A stretch of 64,000 nucleotides of DNA from NCBI GenBank assembly GCA_964348695.1, contig CAYGDI010000003.1:1-64000 (forward strand), given 5' to 3'. The notes beneath the pieces are model-generated. The model was given only the letters and a program-made list of their open reading frames with translations, was not told where the DNA came from and did not search any database. The position numbers and the translations under genes were made by a program. This DNA is from JACPYF01 sp964348695 (GTDB lineage: Bacteria > Patescibacteriota > Saccharimonadia > Saccharimonadales > Saccharimonadaceae). Shown here piece by piece: positions 34,613-47,200 of the stretch (the stretch's first letter is position 1; the number at the start of each line of letters is the position of its first letter).

Positions 34613-35764
34613 ATGCCACCACAAGCCACCTCAGAAGAGTATATAGAAAGTAATGAGCTATTAGAGAGCGTTGATCAGCATGAACTTGAAAAACCTGATT
34701 CGACCAAGGCGGCTGAAGAGTATGTAAACCAACTGCAAACTAGGTTTGAGCCTATGTTAGAGTCATCTCGTGTGACTGGTCAGAGAAGTGATAGGTTACC
34801 AGAGTTGTCAGATCTACCAGAACTGTCGAAACTGATGTCTAAATTGGGGTTAGACGAAGAACAAACTAAAGCTATCTTTACTTCCTGGACTTCTTTTAAT
34901 GGCTTGAAACGCGCCGCATCTAAAGTAGACAGGAAGGATCTTCCTAATCTGCCTAGAGAAGTTATACAGCAAGGTTTGCAAGCTGAGTCAGAAATGATGC
35001 AAAAAGAGATTGAAGCTATCACTGATTATACGGAAAAATATAGCACCGCAGAACTTCAGGCAATTATCTCTATATTCGGTATACATCATTTTAGTCGGTA
35101 CTCACCTGAAATGTTGCATGAGCAACTTGGGGCATGGATGGGGGGTAGTTTGCCTGAAAACGTTGTCGTGTCGGCACGATCTGATTGGAATGGAGCGATG
35201 TCTGACGAGGGTGAGGCGCACGGTTTTCAGTATTTAGACGAGCAAACTTTCTATTTTGAGGTGGGCAGCGGCAAAGAAATAGGGGAGGTTGCTCTGCAGA
35301 TTGGCGGTAGGGAGCGACAGCATGGTAGGGTTCCGGAAGAGACAAATCCTGTAAAGAACTTCTTGATTCATGCTCATGCCAATCCCGACGCAATGCTTTT
35401 AAGTGATAACGAGAATGGCATGTTGTTTGTAAAAGATTATCAGGATTCCGCACAAAAACGAAGCAAGATTGGTGCAAAAGTAAATAACTACCAAAAACAC
35501 CTTGGAAAAGGCGCTAGAATCATACTGCGCGGCTGTAGTACAGCAGGAGATAATGGAGATAAACCGAATATAGCAACTACAATCAGTGATGAGCACGATG
35601 TCTTTGTGGAGGCTGCGGAGTTTCCAACCAGAAACGTGGTGATAAACGGTGATACTGTGAAGTTTTATGTCAGTAAGAATAAGAGATTTTGGCGTGATAC
35701 AGAAGGGTTCGAAGATGGTATAGAACTCGATGGTCGTGGTGGTAACGGAGTGCTAAAGAGCTAG
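34613..35764 (+). CDS. putative caspase-like (clan CD) cysteine peptidase, unproven
   Basis: 383 aa, soluble, no signal peptide. Residues 1-180 are acidic and helical. The C-terminal half has two blocks in the order and spacing of clan CD peptidases or CHAT domains: NFLIHAHANP (His 253 and 255, after a hydrophobic strand) and ARIILRGCSTAG (Cys 308, after a hydrophobic strand). Several strands follow. The start at 34613 is chosen because the longer in-frame start lies between the -35 and -10 boxes. It overlaps the convergent tsaD by 12 nt. If the dyad is real, it could be a toxin-like or regulated protease. Confidence 0.5.
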   Translation: MPPQATSEEYIESNELLESVDQHELEKPDSTKAAEEYVNQLQTRFEPMLESSRVTGQRSDRLPELSDLPELSKLMSKLGLDEEQTKAIFTSWTSFNGLKRAASKVDRKDLPNLPREVIQQGLQAESEMMQKEIEAITDYTEKYSTAELQAIISIFGIHHFSRYSPEMLHEQLGAWMGGSLPENVVVSARSDWNGAMSDEGEAHGFQYLDEQTFYFEVGSGKEIGEVALQIGGRERQHGRVPEETNPVKNFLIHAHANPDAMLLSDNENGMLFVKDYQDSAQKRSKIGAKVNNYQKHLGKGARIILRGCSTAGDNGDKPNIATTISDEHDVFVEAAEFPTRNVVINGDTVKFYVSKNKRFWRDTEGFEDGIELDGRGGNGVLKS

Positions 35765-36781
35765 ACTGGGTAGGGCTTCGACTATACGAGGGTCGGCAGG
35801 TTGTTTGTATGTTGACTCATAGTAAGCGAGAGTCGCGATCATTGCTGCATTGTCAGTACAAAGTTCCATTGGTGGGTAATCAATAGCAATAGGTAACCTC
35901 TCTGACAACTGCTTGCGTAGTTCATGGTTAGCAGCAACACCTCCGGCGATAACAACAGAAGCAGGTGAATGTTGGTTGTATGCAACAAGTGTTTTGTCTA
36001 TCAATGTTTCTACTGCAACTCGCTGAAAACTGGCTGCGAAATCGTTGCGTTGAGTGTCATTTAACAGTGGTGCAAGCTGGTGAGAGGGAAAAGTAAAGTC
36101 TTTGCCAGTATCTTTTTGTACAGCCCTCAGAACTGCTGTCTTTAGTCCCGAAAAACTAAAATCTAATGGATTTTGCAATTTGCTTTTGGGTAGTGGGTAT
36201 TTGTCGGGATCGCCATTTTTTGCTGCTTTGGAAATGCTAGGTCCACCCGGGTAGGGGAGTCCTAATATTTTAGCGACCTTGTCAAAAGCCTCACCTATAG
36301 CATCATCTTGAGTTTTGCCTAGTACTTCATAATTTTCGTGTGAAAAAAACAAGACTAATTGGCTATGGCCACCCGAAACTATAAGTGCAAGTATAGGAAA
36401 TTTTGGCTGCTGTTTTAGTAAAAAGTTTGCATATACATGAGCTCTAATATGATGAATAGGGTAGAGGGGTTTGTTTTTTGTCAGTGCCAATGTACGTGCG
36501 GTGAGCGTGCCAACTAACAAGCTACCGATCAAACCAGGTGCGTACGTGACCGCTATAGCATCAATTTCATCCCATGTGGTTTGAGCATCTTTCAGAGCTT
36601 TGTCTACTACTGGTAACATAACTTCTATATGAGACCTTGCGGCGATTTCTGGTACAACTCCTCCGTACTGCACGTGGATATCAATCTGGGAGCGTATGAC
36701 ATTACTACGAAGCAAGCTGCCGTCTTGAACTACTGCAGCCGCTGTTTCATCACAACTTGTTTCGATTCCTAATATCAGCAT
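35753..36781 (-). CDS. tsaD: tRNA N6-adenosine threonylcarbamoyltransferase TsaD
   Basis: A 342-aa Kae1/Qri7/TsaD protein making t6A37 in tRNAs that read ANN codons. MLILGIETSCDETAAAVV at the start, metal-binding HHIRAH near residue 110-115, LALIVSGGHSQLVLF (about 130-145), GEAFDKVAKILGLPYPGG, and ASVVIAGGVAANHELR. Full length. Its partners (TsaB, C, E) are not in this window. An extended -10 (TGTTACTCT) stands 6 nt before the ATG, again leaderless. Confidence 0.97.
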   Translation of the reverse strand: MLILGIETSCDETAAAVVQDGSLLRSNVIRSQIDIHVQYGGVVPEIAARSHIEVMLPVVDKALKDAQTTWDEIDAIAVTYAPGLIGSLLVGTLTARTLALTKNKPLYPIHHIRAHVYANFLLKQQPKFPILALIVSGGHSQLVLFFSHENYEVLGKTQDDAIGEAFDKVAKILGLPYPGGPSISKAAKNGDPDKYPLPKSKLQNPLDFSFSGLKTAVLRAVQKDTGKDFTFPSHQLAPLLNDTQRNDFAASFQRVAVETLIDKTLVAYNQHSPASVVIAGGVAANHELRKQLSERLPIAIDYPPMELCTDNAAMIATLAYYESTYKQPADPRIVEALPSLAL

Positions 36782-36818
36782 AGTAATAGAGTAACATGAA
36801 GCAAATATATGTAAAATA

Positions 36819-36830
36819 TTTCACGTGAAA
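36819..36830. promoter_or_regulatory. perfect palindrome between tsaD and the Mur ligase gene
   Basis: TTTCACGTGAAA, a 12-bp palindrome centred in the 97-bp divergent region and close to the expected -35 regions of both genes. It is a candidate shared operator. Confidence 0.4.
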
Positions 36831-36865
36831 AATTTATGTATATGGCTTGTATTGCTACAGGTCTG

Positions 36866-36871
36866 TATAAT
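36866..36871 (+). promoter_or_regulatory. -10 box of the Mur ligase gene
   Basis: TATAAT, 7 nt before the ATG at 36879; -35 weak. It rules out the longer in-frame start at 36825. Confidence 0.6.
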
Positions 36872-36878
36872 TGTATGT

Positions 36879-38171
36879 ATGAAGAACAAGCTAGTTGGGG
36901 TAACACGAAAAGTACTGCCAAAACGTGCGGTAAAAAGACTAGAGGATTCGTACCGAAAGTCTAGAGTAAAAGTGGTCAGTGCTCAATATGGTAATCCTGC
37001 CAGAGACTTAAAAGTACTCGCAATAACAGGGACAAATGGCAAAACTACTACTGCAAACTATTTGAATGAAATTTTAAAAGAAGCTGGTAAAAAAACCGCG
37101 CTCTTCTCTACCGCAGTGATTGAACTAGCGGGCGAAAAAAAGCTGAATGACAAAAATGCTACTGTGCCACTTACGCGCGAGTTGCAACAGTTTTTTAAAG
37201 ACGCAAAAGAGGCTGAAGTAGATTTTGTGATACTAGAGGCAACGAGTCATGCTTTGGACCAGTACAAATTGGAGGGGATCCCGATAGAGGCTGCTGTAAT
37301 GACAAACTTGACTCAGGATCATTTGGATTATCACGGGAGTATGAAAGATTACGCGGCTGCAAAAGCAAAGCTATTTGCTAGCTCACCACGTATAGTTGTG
37401 CTCAATCACGACGACGAATGGTTCGAGTATTTTGATGATATTGGCTCACCGTCTCAAAAGATGACCTACGGAACTCATTCTGATGCAGAAGCAAAAATAA
37501 CAGATGTAAAACTTTACAAAAAAGGTAGCGAAGTTCATTTGACAATCGATCATCAAATCAAGCTCGAGCTTGCCACGTCTCTCCCTGGAAAATTTAATGT
37601 CTATAATCTCACTGCTGCAGCGACTCTAGCGTATTTGCTGCATATTGATCTTGAAACGATACGTGATGGTATCGCAAATCTCGAGTCAATTCCAGGCCGC
37701 TTTGAAAAAGTTGATGTCGATGCTCCATATGAGGTGATAGTCGACTATGCTCACACACCAGATGCCTTAAAACAGCTACTAGATGCAGTGCGCAAGTTTA
37801 CAAAAAACAGGATTATCTTGGTATTTGGCGCAACAGGAGATCGAGACAAATTGAAGAGGCCAATTATGGGCGAAGTCGCTACGAACTATGCAGACAGGAT
37901 TATTGTGACAGAGGAAGAGAGCTATAACGAAGACCCAGTGCGTATTCGGAGTATGATTCTAGAAGGAATCAAGTCGGCAGGTGGTGAGGCAAAAAGCGAA
38001 GAGATCGCCGACAGAAGGGACGCTATAGCAAAAGCAATGTCGATTGCTAAAAAAGGAGATACTATCGTTATAACAGGGATGGGACACGAAGTCTTTCGTA
38101 TAGTAAAAGGTGAAAAAATCCCGTGGAATGATGCACAGGCAGTTCAAGAAATTTTGACTCAAAAAAAATAG
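36879..38171 (+). CDS. MurE-like Mur ligase family protein
   Basis: 430 aa. ATP-binding ITGTNGKTTTANYL near residue 50; central MurE-type features (LEATSHALDQYKLEGIP, NLTQDHLDYHGSM); C-terminal ligase domain with VIVDYAHTPDALKQLL and VFGATGDRDKLKRPIMG. The N-terminal UDP-binding domain is reduced to about 40 residues, and the DNPR motif that selects meso-DAP is replaced by EDPVR (in SYNEDPVRIR). So it may ligate another amino acid or act on a different precursor. No other mur genes lie nearby. It is followed by the giant surface protein gene. Confidence 0.85.
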   Translation: MKNKLVGVTRKVLPKRAVKRLEDSYRKSRVKVVSAQYGNPARDLKVLAITGTNGKTTTANYLNEILKEAGKKTALFSTAVIELAGEKKLNDKNATVPLTRELQQFFKDAKEAEVDFVILEATSHALDQYKLEGIPIEAAVMTNLTQDHLDYHGSMKDYAAAKAKLFASSPRIVVLNHDDEWFEYFDDIGSPSQKMTYGTHSDAEAKITDVKLYKKGSEVHLTIDHQIKLELATSLPGKFNVYNLTAAATLAYLLHIDLETIRDGIANLESIPGRFEKVDVDAPYEVIVDYAHTPDALKQLLDAVRKFTKNRIILVFGATGDRDKLKRPIMGEVATNYADRIIVTEEESYNEDPVRIRSMILEGIKSAGGEAKSEEIADRRDAIAKAMSIAKKGDTIVITGMGHEVFRIVKGEKIPWNDAQAVQEILTQKK

Positions 38172-38213
38172 TGTAAAAACTTGTGGAAAACGCTCGTGTT
38201 TTATGAGATAAAC

Positions 38214-38258
38214 TGCTAAAATATCAAGAGGAGAAATCGAGGTGAATTGATTTTTCTC
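38214..38258 (+). promoter_or_regulatory. promoter and hairpin leader of the giant protein gene
   Basis: Extended -10 TGC-TAAAAT (38214-38222). Behind it a hairpin pairs GAGAAA (38231-38236) with TTTCTC (38253-38258) plus TC/GA, and its loop holds GAGGTG. The only ATG in frame is at 38267, so the ribosome site is either in the loop or absent. A leader that controls translation is possible. Confidence 0.45.
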
Positions 38259-38266
38259 AAAACAAA

Positions 38267-41200
38267 ATGGTGAACATCAAAAAAAGACAGAGAATAACGA
38301 GGGAATATCCAGAGAACTCAAAGAAGTTCTTTTGGGTTTTATTGATATTTGTCCTTGTTATTGGGATCTGGATTGGCGTACAGGGTGCCAACCAAGGTAT
38401 GCTAACGCTAGCAACATCTGCGCAGGGTCTCACAAACCAAGATGGCGATATGAAAGTGCGTATTCGCGCACTCGATGCCCTGAAACCAGATGAAAGTTTG
38501 TATACGGTTGATCAAACCGCAGTTGTTAAAGACGGCCAACTAAAACTTCGTTGGCAAATACCTGATACTGCAAAAAAACGCGCGGCTTATATAGAAATTT
38601 GTGCATTGGACAAAACTAGCGGGGCTTCGGGTGTAGTGGAAAAAGCTTGTATTGATGCAAACGAAGGGCCAGCCTACAACAAAGTCAGTTGTCCGTATTA
38701 TGTTCCTGCAAATTCTACCGGAGTTACGGGTCAGCTCTGGGGATGGAACAAACTTGATGACTCGCAAAAAGTCGGCTGTGGTAGTGGGGGAGGCTTTAGT
38801 AGTAGAACCAGTAGTTTGCAACAACTTGTTCAAGCGCAATCTCCAGTGTTGCAAGTTGATGGAGGGGGAGTATTGGTTGCTGAAGATGGCAAGATTCAGG
38901 CAAAAAATGTTGAGGATTTTGTCAAAGATGCGCTAGATTCACAGTCAAATTCTGTTGTGTATGTCACGAACAATATAGGCACTCCAGGGCCTCAAGGTCA
39001 GACTGGTGCTACTGGCACAAACGGCACGAACGGAGCCGATGGGCTAGATGGAGCGGCAGGTATCGCAACGGTTTCTGGCGGTGGATTAGTGTTGACTGGC
39101 AGCAATCTTAGTCTCGATCCTTCATGTGTAGGTGGTCAAGTACTACAGTGGGACGGTTCCAGCTGGAACTGTGCTTCAGTGGCTGGGACTGATTCGCAAA
39201 CTCTTTCGCTGGCTGCAAATATATTAGCTATTAGTGGCGGCAACTCGGTGAACTTGGCTGGGTATCTTGATAATACTGATTCCCAAGCACTCAGTTGGAA
39301 TGGCGGTACACGTACCCTCAGTTTGACTAGTGGTGGTAGTGTGGTTATATCTGACAGCGACACAACCTATAGCGCAGGCAATGGCTTGTCACTCGGCGGT
39401 ACAACATTTAGCATCAACTCGCCGACGTGTGCTGGAACAACCAAACTGACCTGGAACGGTACGGCCTTCGCTTGCGCGACTGATGTCGATACCGACACCG
39501 ATACAACAAACTTTAACGTCGCAGCTAATGGTGGCGCTGGTCAGAACATCTCGTCTGGCGGAACGGTCAATTTCACAAACGGCACTGGTACGACGGCTAG
39601 TCGTAGCGGCAGTGATATAAGCTTTGGATTAGCTAATACATCAGTGACTGGTGGAGCATACAGTGCCAGCAACAATGCCGACGGCAGCTTAGCTTTGCCG
39701 CAATTTACCGTGGATGCACAGGGGCGATTGACTGCGGCTAGTACTGGCAATGTGACGCTAACTGGCATCGCTAACTCACAACTTACCAATAGTGCGATCA
39801 CAGTCAATACGGCTGGGCCTTTAGCTGGTGGTGGATCAGTTAGCTTGGGTGGAAGCCTGAACCTGAGCTTAGATTTATCTGATACAGGTGATGTCGCTAC
39901 TGCTACGACTAGCAGTGGGTCGGGGTTAGAGATAAGCGGAAACGAAGTTGGATTGCTACGTGGATGTAGCAGCAACCAACTGTTGAAATGGAATAGTGGC
40001 AGTCTGCGTTGGGAGTGTGCTAGCGATACAGATACCGACACCAACAGTGGCGGAACGGTCACTGGTATCACGGCTGGTACGGGGTTGTCGGGCGGCACGA
40101 TCACGACTAGCGGCACAATCGATATTGCAAATACAGGGGTGACGGCTGCCACATATGGTTCATCAACTTCGATACCTGTTATTACGGTAAATGCTCAGGG
40201 GCAGATAACAGCCGCTAGCTCATCTGCTATACCTACGGCAACGACTTCAACCACAGGGCTACTAACTGACACCGACTGGGATACCTTCAATGGCAAAGAA
40301 AATGTTCTAACCTTTAATGGGAATGGATTGTTTAGTCGTAGTGGCAATACTGTGACCGGACTGGCTTGTAGTGCCGGTGAAATACCGAAATGGACTGCCG
40401 GTACATTTGTTTGTGGATCTGATATAGACACAGATACTGACACAACCTACAGTGCTGGCAACGGCTTATCACTCGGTGGTACAACATTCAGTATCAACTC
40501 GCCGACATGTGCAGGTACAGACAAGCTAACCTGGAACGGCACGGCCTTTAGCTGCGCCAGTGACGTCGATACCGACACAGATACCACGAACTTTAACGTA
40601 GCGGCCGCTGGGACTGGTGGTTCGCAAAATATCACTAGTGGTGGAACCGTTACATTCGGTAATGGTACGGGAACTACCGCCACCAGGTCTGGTAGTACAG
40701 TAACGTATGGATTGAACAACACTGCTGTCTCAGCTGGAACATATTCTCCATCTGATAACGCCAATGGTAGCTTAGCTTTGCCGCAATTTACCGTTGATGC
40801 GCAAGGTCGTTTGACTGCGGCCAGCACGACTAACGTGACGCTAACCGGTATTGCAAATGCCCAGCTGGCTAACAGCGCGATAACTGTAAATACTGCTGGC
40901 GGATTAACTGGCGGTTCATCAGTCAGCCTTGGCGGCAGTATTAACCTATCATTAGACCTATCCGACAGCGGAGACAGTGCAACTGCAACAACAAACAGTG
41001 GTTCGGGCCTAGAGGTTAGCGGTGGTGAGATTGGGCTTATCCGTGGCTGTTCATCTAACCAATTGCTCAAATGGAATTCATCTAGCCTACGCTGGGAGTG
41101 TTCTGGCGATACAGATACCGACACCGATACTGGTGTCACTAGCGTTGGTACTATCGACAGCCAAACCAAATCAGCTAACGGAGCAGTTATTTCGGGTACT

Positions 41201-44200
41201 GTTGTTTACTTGCAAACTGCCGATGCGTCTGCGCCAGGGTTAGTCTCTACTGGAACTCAAACATTTGCTGGCGACAAAACATTTAACGGTAATGTTATAA
41301 CCGGCGGGAATCTGACTGCAAACGGTGATGTTACATTAGGCAATGCAGCGACAGATGCGATAACGTTTACTGGTGAAGTTCGCGGAGCTAATCCACTAGC
41401 ATTCGAAGGTGCAACAAACGACGGCGTGTACACAACTTTCGCAATCACAGATCCAACACTAGCCCGCACAATTACATTTCCAGATGCTAGTGGCACTGTT
41501 TGTTTGCAGGGATCATCTAGTTGTGGATTCATATCAGTAACGCTAAACGATGGCCAAATCTTGGTTGGCAATGGTTCGAATGTTGCAACTGCGGTAACGC
41601 CTAGCGGAGATGTAACTATCAGCAATACCGGCGTCACGACAATTGGTGCGAACTCGGTTGCGCTGGGTACTGATACAACTGGCAACTATGTAGCTGGCAA
41701 TACAGCAGGTAATGGTATTTCAGTTTCTGGATCTGCAGGGGAAGGCTGGAGTCCGACAATAGCGATTAATGCACCAACCTGTGCCGGAACTGACAAACTA
41801 ACTTGGAGTGGGTCGGCCTTCGCTTGCGCGACTGATGTCGATACTGACACAGATACCACGAACTTTAATGTTGCCGCACAGGGTACAGTCGGCTCGCAGA
41901 ATATAACTAGTGGTGACACAGTGACATTCAATAACGGAACTGGCACAACAGCTACGCGTAGTGGTAGTACGGTAACTTATGGATTGAATAACACCGCTGT
42001 CAGTACAGGTTCGTATGCGCCTAGTGACAATGCCAACGGTTCACTAGCTCTGCCGCAATTTACAGTTGATGCACAAGGGCGTTTGACCGCAGCATCGACT
42101 ACTAATGTGACACTAACTGGAATTGCTAATGCCCAGCTGGCTAACAGTGCTATCACGGTCAACACTGCTGGAGGGCTCAGTGGTGGCGCTTCCGTCAGTT
42201 TGGGTGGGACGCTCAATCTCTCGTTAGATTTATCAGATGCTGGTGACACTAACACAGCGACAACCAGTAGTGGTTCGGGTCTCGAAGTTAGCGGTGGCGA
42301 GATTGGGTTGTTGCGCGGTTGTGCAACCAACGAGCTACTCAAATACAACTCAACTACTAGCCTGTGGGCGTGTGCAACAGACATCGATACAAACAGTGGC
42401 GGAACAGTCACATCTATCACTGCAGGAACAGGTTTATCAGGTGGAACAATTACAACTAGCGGTACAATCAATATCGCCAACACTGGCGTGACGGCTGCTA
42501 CGTATGGTTCGTCTACTTCTATACCAGTTATTACAGTTAATGCCCAGGGTCAAATAACTTCCGCTACATCTACGGCAATACCAATTGCTGATACTTCAAC
42601 TACAGGATTGCTGACATCTACTGACTGGAACACGTTTAACGGCAAAGAGAACGTGCTGACATTTACTGGCAATGGTCTGTTTAGTCGCAGTGGCAACACG
42701 GTCACTGGTTTAGCATGTAGCACCGGTGAGATTCCAAAGTGGACAGGTGGAACATTTGCTTGTGGTGCGGATATTGATACCGATACAGGTGTGACTACCG
42801 TCGGTGCATTCAGTGGTTCATCTATCGCAAACGGCGCCAGTATATCTGGTACTACAATAACTTTTGGGCCGGCTGATGCTACCAACCCAGGTATGGTCAC
42901 AACTGGTACACAGACACTTGCAGGTAGCAAAACACTAACAGGTGCTACGACTATTTCTGGTACCGGCAGCTCGACCAAGTTCCGTGTGTTAGATTCGGGG
43001 GGCTACAATGTACTAAATGTTTCGACAAGTGGTTCTGGGGCGGTGACGATTGGCGCTGCGGGTGGTAATGCTCCTGTGTTCACAGTCAGAAATAACAGCC
43101 AAAACGTATTTGTTGTTAGTAGCCTAGCGGGCACGCTAGTTAGTAATCTAGGTAGTGTTGATTTCCAGAATACGACAGGTTCAACTTCATTGCTATCGAT
43201 CGATGAGGGATCAGGTGCCGTAGGCATAGGAGTTGGTCCAGGTGGCGCATCATACCCACTAGATGTTATCGGTGAGATTAACACTGATACAGGTTATCGC
43301 GTCGGTGGTGTTGCTGGCGCAACTACCACCTGTAGCGGTGGCCAAGTACTACAAAACCTAGTTGCAACTGGAGGTATTGTAACTGCAGGGACATGTGCGG
43401 CCGATGCCGGTGTGGTATCTATTGGTACTATCGATAGTCAGACGAAATCCGCAAATGGAGCAGTGATATCTGGCACTGCATTGGTGCTGCAAACGGCTGA
43501 TGCGACTGCTCCTGGACTTGTATCTACAGGTACACAGACGTTTGCTGGAGACAAGACATTTACCGGACTTGTGACTGCAAACGGTAACTTCACGCTTCAA
43601 ACGGGTGACACATTTACTATTAATGGTGATGCTTTCACTGATCTAACAGGTTCTGGTCTGGCAATATCTAGCGGTGCGCTGATAGTAGATGATACTTCAG
43701 CTACTGGATTCTTCCGTAACGGGGGCAATAGTTTCGGAGGGGCTGCTACCCTAGGAACTAACGATGCAAATGTATTGAACATTGAAACTAATGGCACTAA
43801 TCGTTTTCAGATATCCTCAACAGCATCAACCTTAACAGGTCAAGGTAATACAGCTATAAATTCAACAGGCACTTTGATTATAGATGCAGCTACTGGAAGC
43901 TCTATAAGTATCGGGAATAACCCTTCTAACAACAATACTATTTATATAGGTAATGCGCTTGGCAGTTCAAGTACAAGTATTTATTCGGGTACAGGAGATA
44001 TGTGGTTTACCAGTGCTGACAACTTTAGTATCAACACAGCTGATGATATCAGTATCCTTGCTGACAGCACTGTACTATCAAGTCAAAACGACTCTGCGAC
44101 TGCCTTTCAAGTCCAAAACTCCGGCTTAGAGCCACTCTTTAATATAGATGCAGCTACGGCAAGTGTTACGGTGGGAGGTTCATCGATAGACAGCTCTACC

Positions 44201-47200
44201 GCCTTTGAAGTAAAAGATAGTTTGGGTACACCAATACTTAGTGTAGATACAAGCAACAAGATTGTAGGTGTTTACGCTGACGGAGGTTTCAGTGCTTGTA
44301 CAGACAGTGGTAATGATTGTATTAGTTTGAATCCTAGCTCATTCCAAACTGTCATTGACACCTCAGGATTTATACATGACGGCTCTTTATCTACATTTAC
44401 ATTTTACGACGCCGGTACTGGCTACGACGTGCTATTCGATGGGTTGTCTGGCGCATTGTCGGTCGGAACAGATGGCAGCGGCTCCAATCAATCTCTCAAC
44501 GTGTACGGAACTGGTCTGATAAAAACACAAAATCCTAGTGGTAGCAGCACTGCGTTTCAGATACAAAATGCTTCTAGTGCAAATGTATTGAGAGTGTCTA
44601 CAGACAGCGGCTCAGAGCAGGTCAATGTTGGATCTAGCACTATCAACGCAGATTTTAATGTCATCCAAGGTTTTGATATATTGTTTGGTGTATCACCGGG
44701 TGCTACAGGAAGTATATATACGTACCCGGCAAATATAGATTTCAATTGTTCAACTAGCGCAACATTTTGTAACTTTGGTAGCAATGCTACAGCACACACA
44801 ACTAACGTTGGCTCGATTACAGGTACTTCAACAACTAACCTTCGGGGTGGAACGGGTGGTATCAATATTGGTACTAGTGCAGTTGCTCAGACAATTACAA
44901 TTGGCAATGCTACAGGCGCTACTGGACTGACGCTAAACTCTGGTACTGGCGCGATCAATATCGGTACAAACGCAGTCGCACATACTGTGAATATCGGTAC
45001 AACAACTGGTGCGGGTGCAGTAGTGGTAGATTGTGGTACGGGTAACTGCCAGTTTGCGGCAAATGCAACTGATCATGTAACGACTGTAGGTTCAATTACC
45101 GGAACATCAAATACGAATATACGTAGCGGAACTGGAGGCATTACACTGAATGCCGCTAGTACCACAGCGACTGGGCATATCTACATCGGTAGCAGTTCTA
45201 GTTCAACCACACCTGACTTGTTGGTTTTTGGTGTAAAGTCTGATGCTGGCGATCCTGTAGGTCTAGCGGGTGCGATGTATTATAACAACAATTCCGGTAA
45301 GTTCCGTTGCTATCAAAACGGTGCATGGGCAGACTGCATCACAACCGATACTGGTGTAACTACTATTGGCACACTAGATTCTCTAACAAAATCAGCCAAC
45401 GGAGCAGTAATATCAGGTAACAATTTAGTTCTGCAAACTGCGGATGCAACAATGCCAGGACTAGTGTCTACAGGCAGCCAGACGTTTGCGGGTGACAAGA
45501 TATTTACAGACAGCATAACTTCAAACATCAACATAAGCGCGATTGGTACAGGCACAGTTTCTCTAGATGCAACTGGAGCATTAACAATATACAATGATGA
45601 TACAGCCGGGCTGACGGTGCCGTTCTCTATAAACGCAGGCACTGGCCTCGGGCCATTAGTAGAAACGCAGCTAGATGGCGTTGCGCAGACAGGCAGGTTT
45701 ATATTGGGCGATGCATATAGTGGCGCAGATAAATTGTATTTTGAAACAAACAACATTGCTCAAAGTGATCTTTTGTTCTACCAAAACAGCTGGACAACAG
45801 GGACTCCGCTCTTCATAGCTAATGATTCAACTGAATCCACTGTTTTGCTGGGAGATCAATTCTCGAACGTAATTATATCTTGTGGTACTGCGAAGGCGTG
45901 TTATTTTGGTCCAGCAAGTGGTCAGGATACGACAACTGTTATAGGTGATGCAACGGGCGTCTCTGCTACTGAAATAAATTCTGGAACTGGCAACATTAAT
46001 CTACGTGCTGCTAGTACGGCAACGGGTAGGGTGCAGATAGGTAGTGGTGGTTCTGGCTCAGCCACGCCCGACTTGCTGGTTCTTGATGTCAAATCAACTG
46101 CTGGTGATCCTGCTGGAACAAATGGGGCGATGTATTACAACACCAACACAGGTAAGTTCCGCTGCTACCAAGCCAGCGCTTGGGCGGATTGTCTGACGAC
46201 TGACACAGGAGTAACAACCGTCGGTGCATTTAGCGGTTCATCTATTGCCAACGGCGCCAGTATATCTGGAAACACCATTACTTTTGGCCCAGCTGACGCT
46301 ACTAACCCAGGTATGGTCACAACTGGCACGCAGACATTTGCAGGCAACAAAACGTTTACGGGTAATGTAACGACTAACGGCAGTGTGCTGAATCAAAATA
46401 CTTCTGATTCGACTACAGCATTCCAGATTAACAATGCTGCCGGTGAACAGGTATTTAACGCTGATACAACCTCGGGCAATCTCATAACCAACTCAAGTTT
46501 CGAGACAAATACTACTGGCTGGGCGGGCAAGGGCGGCGGCACTATTGCGCAAAATACAACTCAAGAATACAGTGGTAATGCTAGTGCGCTTGTCAGCACC
46601 GCATTTACCAACAACAGAGGAGCATCATACAGCTACTCATTAGCATCCAGTACTACCTATACTTTCTCGGGCTATTTCAAGTCAAATCACAGCAGCTCAT
46701 CTGTCTCTCTGAATGTCGGTTATTCAGAAGATGGATCTACGGACACTGCTTGTAATACCGCATCTTCACCAAACAATACCGGATGGTCAAGGTTTAGTTG
46801 TACGTTTACAACAGGCACAACTTCGGGTAGCCCATACGTATATGTCACCAGAAATAGCGGAGGACTCTTTAATAGTGGTTTTTACCTAGACGGCGTACAG
46901 TTAAAGACCGAATCGACAACCAGCCCATTTGGCATAGGCGGATTGTCGCTAAACGGTGTCATAACATCACCAATAGCACTAAAGAACCAGTCCGATTCAG
47001 ACACGGCATTCACAGTTCAGAGTGCAGACAACACTGGGCTATTCCAAGTCAATACGCGTGCCAAGGACGTTACTATTGGAGGCGACGATCCATCCTCACC
47101 GTTTGTTAACTTTGATGTTGATAGCCGATATGTAACCATTGATACGGGTGGTATTGGCGGATTTTATGCGTGGGACAGTATAAATGGCAGTGGTTTCAGC

